In this document: in pieces, positions 58,175 through 64,000 of the stretch
Layout: every line of letters begins with the position of its first letter
Position numbering within the stretch: position 1 is the stretch's first letter
Origin: Streptomyces morookaense
GTDB lineage: Bacteria > Actinomycetota > Actinomycetes > Streptomycetales > Streptomycetaceae
Length of the DNA: 64,000 bases
Assembly: GCF_013030945.1 (NCBI RefSeq)
Contig: NZ_JABBXF010000006.1
Span: 186,001 to 250,000, forward strand
Direction: 5' to 3'
Program-made: the position numbers and the translations under genes
Notes under the pieces: generated by a model
The model's database searches: none
Seen by the model: the letters and a program-made list of their open reading frames with translations, nothing else
Told to the model about the DNA's origin: nothing

Positions 58175-60439
58175 CTACTTCACCGGCTCGGGCTGGGGTT
58201 CGTCCGCCGTCTCGCCGTCGCCCTCAGGCTCGGCGGGCGTCTTGACGGACTCCAGCAGCAACTGGGCCACGTCCACGACCTGGATGGACTCCTTCGCCTG
58301 GCCGTCGTTCTTCTTGCCGTTGACCGAGTCCGTCAGCATGACGAGGCAGAACGGGCAGGCCGTCGAGACGATGTCGGGGTTGAGCGACAGGGCCTCGTCC
58401 ACGCGCTCGTTGTTGATGCGCTTGCCGATGCGCTCCTCCATCCACATGCGCGCACCGCCGGCGCCGCAGCAGAAGCCGCGCTCCTTGTGCCGGTGCATCT
58501 CCTCGTTGCGCAGGCCCGGCACCTTGGCGATGATCTCGCGCGGCGGCGTGTAGACCTTGTTGTGGCGGCCGAGGTAGCAGGGGTCGTGATAGGTGATCAG
58601 ACCCTCGACGGGGGTGACCGGGACCAGCTTCCCCTCGTCGATCAGATGCTGCAGCAACTGCGTGTGGTGGATGACCTCGTACTCGCCGCCGAGCTGCGGG
58701 TACTCGTTGGCGATGGTGTTGAAGCAGTGCGGGCAGGTCGCGACGATCTTCTTCTTCGCCTTCTCGACCTTGACGCCTTCCTCCGCATCCTCACCGAACG
58801 CCATGTTGAGCATCTCGACGTTCTGCTGGCCCAGTTGCTGGAAGAGGAACTCGTTGCCCAGCCGGCGGGCCGAGTCGCCGGTGCAGTTCTCCTCGCCGCC
58901 CATGATGGCGAACTTGACGCCCGCGATGTGCAGCAGCTCCGCGAAGGCCTTGGTGGTCTTCTTGGCCCGGTCCTCCAACGCGCCTGCGCAGCCGACCCAG
59001 TAGAGGTAGTCGACCTCGGTCAGGTCCTCGACGTCCTTGCCGACGACCGGGACCTCGAAGTCGACCTCCTTGGTCCACTGCAGACGCTGCTTCTTGGCGA
59101 GCCCCCAGGGATTGCCCTTCTTCTCCAGGTTCTTGAGCATCGTGCCCGCCTCGGACGGGAAGGAGCTCTCGATCATCACCTGGTAGCGGCGCATGTCGAC
59201 GATGTGGTCGACGTGCTCGATGTCGACCGGGCACTGCTCGACGCAGGCACCGCAGGTGGTGCAGGACCAGAGGACGTCCGGGTCGATGACGCCGTTCTCC
59301 TCCAGGGTGCCGATCAGCGGGCGCTCGGCCTCCGCCAGGGCGGCCGCGGGGACGTCCTTCAGCTGCTCCTCGGTCGCCTTCTCCTCGCCCTCCATGTCCT
59401 TGCCGCCGCCTGCGAGCAGGTACGGGGCCTTGGCGTGCGAGTGGTCGCGCAGTGCCAGGATCAGCATCTTCGGCGACAGCGGCTTGCCGGTGTTCCAGGC
59501 GGGGCACTGCGACTGGCAGCGGCCGCACTCGGTGCAGGTGGAGAAGTCGAGCAGGCCCTTCCAGGAGAAGTGCTCGATCTGCGAGACGCCGAACTGGGCG
59601 TCCTCCGCCGGGTCCTCGAAGTCGATCGGCTCGCCGCCGCTCGTCATCGGCTGCAGCGCGCCGAGCGCCACGTCACCGCTGGACTCGCGCTTGAACCAGA
59701 TGTTGGGGAAGGCGAGGAAGCGGTGCCAGGCGACGCTCATGTCGATGTTCAGGCTGACCGTGATCATCCAGATCATGGTGACGCCGAGCTTGATCATCGC
59801 GACCAGGTAGACCAGGTTCTGCAGCGCCCCGAGGCTCAGCCCCTTGAAGGCGGCGACCAGGGGGTACGAGACGAAGTAGGCGGCCTCGTAGTGGTCGGCG
59901 CCGTGCATCGCGCCCTCGAGCCCGCGCAGGACCATGATGGCCAGGCCGATCACCAGGATCACGTACTCGACGAAGTACGCCTGCCAGGCGGTCGAGCCCG
60001 CGAAGCGGGACTTGCGGCCGGCCCGGGAGGGCAGGTTCATCAGCCGGATCACGATGAGCACGAGGATGCCCAGCGTGGTCGTGGTGCCGATGAACTCGAT
60101 GTAGAGCTCGTACGGCAGCCAGCCGCCGATGATCGGCAGCTTCCAGTCGGCCTTGAACAGCTGGCCGTAGGCGTTGAGGATCGTCGTCCCGAGCGTGAGG
60201 AAGCCGACGGCCACGAACCAGTGGGCGACGCCGATGACGCCCCACTTGTTCATGCGGGTGTGGCCGACGAACTCCTTGGCCAGGGTGACCGTGCGTTGTG
60301 TCGGGTCGTCGGTACGGGTACCGGCCGGCACGGGTGCGCCGAGCCGGAAGAAGCGGACGAACTGCGCGATGGCGCGGCCGAGCAGCGCAACACCGACCGC
60401 GCTGAGAACCAGCACCACGATGATCGCGGCGAGTTGCAT
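58175..60439 (-). CDS. etfD: Membrane Fe-S oxidoreductase, EtfD-like (HdrDE-type fusion)
   Basis: The 754-aa protein has an N-terminal membrane domain with about six TM helices (NarI/HdrE-like, heme-binding type). Two ferredoxin-like 4Fe-4S motifs follow (CTECGRCQSQCP and CTTCGACVEQCP), then two CCG domains (YWVGCAGALEDR with ENCTGD, and TYHDPCYLGRHN with GFCCGAGGARMW). This is the architecture of EtfD, the membrane reductase that reoxidises ETF from acyl-CoA dehydrogenases and passes electrons to menaquinone in mycobacteria. ATG 60439 with GGAG upstream. An operator matching that of the acyl-CoA dehydrogenase gene lies 54-67 bases upstream. Confidence 0.9.
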   Translation of the reverse strand: MQLAAIIVVLVLSAVGVALLGRAIAQFVRFFRLGAPVPAGTRTDDPTQRTVTLAKEFVGHTRMNKWGVIGVAHWFVAVGFLTLGTTILNAYGQLFKADWKLPIIGGWLPYELYIEFIGTTTTLGILVLIVIRLMNLPSRAGRKSRFAGSTAWQAYFVEYVILVIGLAIMVLRGLEGAMHGADHYEAAYFVSYPLVAAFKGLSLGALQNLVYLVAMIKLGVTMIWMITVSLNIDMSVAWHRFLAFPNIWFKRESSGDVALGALQPMTSGGEPIDFEDPAEDAQFGVSQIEHFSWKGLLDFSTCTECGRCQSQCPAWNTGKPLSPKMLILALRDHSHAKAPYLLAGGGKDMEGEEKATEEQLKDVPAAALAEAERPLIGTLEENGVIDPDVLWSCTTCGACVEQCPVDIEHVDHIVDMRRYQVMIESSFPSEAGTMLKNLEKKGNPWGLAKKQRLQWTKEVDFEVPVVGKDVEDLTEVDYLYWVGCAGALEDRAKKTTKAFAELLHIAGVKFAIMGGEENCTGDSARRLGNEFLFQQLGQQNVEMLNMAFGEDAEEGVKVEKAKKKIVATCPHCFNTIANEYPQLGGEYEVIHHTQLLQHLIDEGKLVPVTPVEGLITYHDPCYLGRHNKVYTPPREIIAKVPGLRNEEMHRHKERGFCCGAGGARMWMEERIGKRINNERVDEALSLNPDIVSTACPFCLVMLTDSVNGKKNDGQAKESIQVVDVAQLLLESVKTPAEPEGDGETADEPQPEPVK

Positions 60440-60492
60440 GGGGAGGCTCCTCGAACCTGCGAGAGCGGGACGGAACTGGATGACCAACTGGA

Positions 60493-60506
60493 TTACCAAT
60501 CAGTAA
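60493..60506. promoter_or_regulatory. Candidate operator upstream of etfD, shared with the acyl-CoA dehydrogenase gene
   Basis: In the direction of the gene it reads TTACTGATTGGTAA, a good dyad, flanked by a CTGGAT/ATCCAG outer pair (60488-60515). It matches TTACTGACCGGTAC at 27058-27071. Confidence 0.7.
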
Positions 60507-60622
60507 CTTATCCAGTCCGTACGAGACTACTCACTCACGCGCGCGTGCCATACCCGCGGAGCCGGTGATCTGCGTCGCCCGGACGGCCCTGCGGGCCGTG
60601 GATGATCGTAAGACCGATATAA

Positions 60623-63243
<2,621 letters not shown>

Positions 63244-63279
63244 GGCTGACGCACACATGAGGAAGGAGGGACGTCGGGG

Positions 63280-64000
63280 ATGAGCCTGAGCAGGGATCTG
63301 CTGGAAAAGGATCTGTACAAGGTCCTCGGCGTCCCCAAGGACGCCACCGAGGCGGAGATCAAGAAGGCGTACCGGAAGCTCGCCCGCGAGTTCCACCCGG
63401 ACGCCAACAAGGGCGACGCCTCGGCCGAGGAGCGCTTCAAGGAGATCTCCGAGGCGAACGACGTCCTGGCCGACGCCAAGCGCCGCAAGGAGTACGACGA
63501 GGCGCGCGCCCTGTTCGGGAACGGCGGATTCCGTCCCGGGCCGGGCGGCGCCGGCGGCTCCTTCAACTTCGACCTGGGCGACCTCTTCGGGGGCGCCCAG
63601 GGCGGGGGCGGCGGCTTCGGGGGCGGTCTGGGCGATGTCTTCGGCGGCCTCTTCAACCGCGGCGGCGGTGCCGGTGCGCGCACCCAGCCCCGCCGCGGCC
63701 AGGACATCGAGTCCGAGGTGACGCTCAGCTTCACCGAGGCGGTGGAGGGGGCCACGGTCCCGCTGCGGATGTCCTCCGCGGCGGCCTGCAAGGCCTGCTC
63801 CGGCACGGGCGACAAAAACGGTACGCCCAGGGTCTGCCCGACCTGCGTGGGCACCGGCCAGGTCTCGCGCGGCTCGGGCGGCGGCTTCTCGCTGACCGAC
63901 CCCTGCCCCGACTGCAAGGGCCGCGGGCTGATCCCCGAGAACCCCTGCGACGTCTGCCACGGCAGCGGGCGCGCGAAGTCCTCCCGCACCATGCAGGTGC
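63280..64000 (+). CDS. dnaJ: Chaperone DnaJ, 3' end outside window
   Basis: The first 240 codons are seen. The J domain includes DLYKVLGVPKDATEAEIKKA and the HPD motif in REFHPDANKGD. It is followed by a Gly/Phe-rich linker (GGGGGFGGGLGDVFGGLF) and the start of the zinc-finger domain with repeats CKACSGTG, CPTCVGTG, CPDCKGRG and CDVCHGSG. This is DnaJ1 of the dnaK operon. ATG 63280 follows AAGGAGGG at about 10 bases. hspR would be expected next, beyond the window. Confidence 0.96.
   Translation, partial: MSLSRDLLEKDLYKVLGVPKDATEAEIKKAYRKLAREFHPDANKGDASAEERFKEISEANDVLADAKRRKEYDEARALFGNGGFRPGPGGAGGSFNFDLGDLFGGAQGGGGGFGGGLGDVFGGLFNRGGGAGARTQPRRGQDIESEVTLSFTEAVEGATVPLRMSSAAACKACSGTGDKNGTPRVCPTCVGTGQVSRGSGGGFSLTDPCPDCKGRGLIPENPCDVCHGSGRAKSSRTMQV

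Overview
The window is chromosomal DNA from a Streptomyces-type actinomycete. Its GC content is very high with strong third-position GC bias, GTG and TTG starts are frequent, and it carries rodlin-like proteins, paired Hanks-type kinases, a bacterial proteasome activator (Bpa), a mycothiol-type isomerase-fold protein and an HspR-type (HAIR) dnaK promoter. Gene content and order resemble the S. coelicolor core chromosome around bkd, the pirin gene, aspS, metG, dcd and dnaK. I recognise this from memory, not from a search.

Layout. 1-9 kb: a K+ channel (cut by the left edge), a quinone oxidoreductase, Bpa, two divergent Ser/Thr kinases, a phosphotransferase, a flavin-nucleotide-binding-type protein and a NarL-type response regulator. 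9.3-12.9 kb: branched-chain 2-oxoacid dehydrogenase operon bkdA-bkdB-bkdC, with a strong dyad in the upstream gap. 13-17.7 kb: two regulators, an MFS transporter coupled to a GntR repressor, a DinB-type isomerase and a C-N hydrolase. 17.7-21.3 kb: a compact integrated element with a large serine recombinase, an HNH nuclease, two tiny membrane proteins and three small right-end genes, the last one frameshifted. 21.3-34.4 kb: an NHL/thioredoxin protein, DUF4232 lipoprotein, M18 aminopeptidase, FadE-type acyl-CoA dehydrogenase, SseB protein, secreted trypsin-like protease, a pirin gene carrying a phiC31-type attB, a SpoIIE phosphatase, aspS and a receiver-like protein. 34.4-43.3 kb: metG, a CutRS-like two-component pair, a VWA protein, a carotenoid oxygenase and two tail-to-tail esterase paralogues. 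43.4-47.7 kb: tandem TetR paralogues with a shared operator, an excisionase-like protein, two tandem rodlins with matching promoters, and an XRE regulator. 47.8-51.3 kb: the most unusual locus, described below. 51.3-60.4 kb: an AbiEii-type nucleotidyltransferase, an orphan cytochrome b, a Vat-type acetyltransferase, tRNA-Gly, dcd, a phosphoribosyltransferase, a Yip1 protein and an EtfD-like Fe-S membrane reductase. 60.7-64 kb: dnaK-grpE-dnaJ, cut by the right edge.

How genes work together. The locus at 47.8-51.3 kb has two paralogous precursor-like peptides (71 and 72 aa). Their leaders share 63 identical nucleotides while the C-terminal halves diverge. A stem-loop follows, then one protein that fuses a PqqD-like recognition domain to an M50 membrane metalloprotease, then a secreted His-rich protein. 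This looks like an undescribed RiPP-like or processed-surface-peptide system. Separately, the acyl-CoA dehydrogenase and the EtfD-like reductase, 33 kb apart, share a 14-bp operator (TTACYGAYNGGTA-type). That suggests one regulator controls both the beta-oxidation enzyme and its electron outlet. The dnaK promoter shows one near-perfect HAIR site and a weaker one 52 bp upstream.
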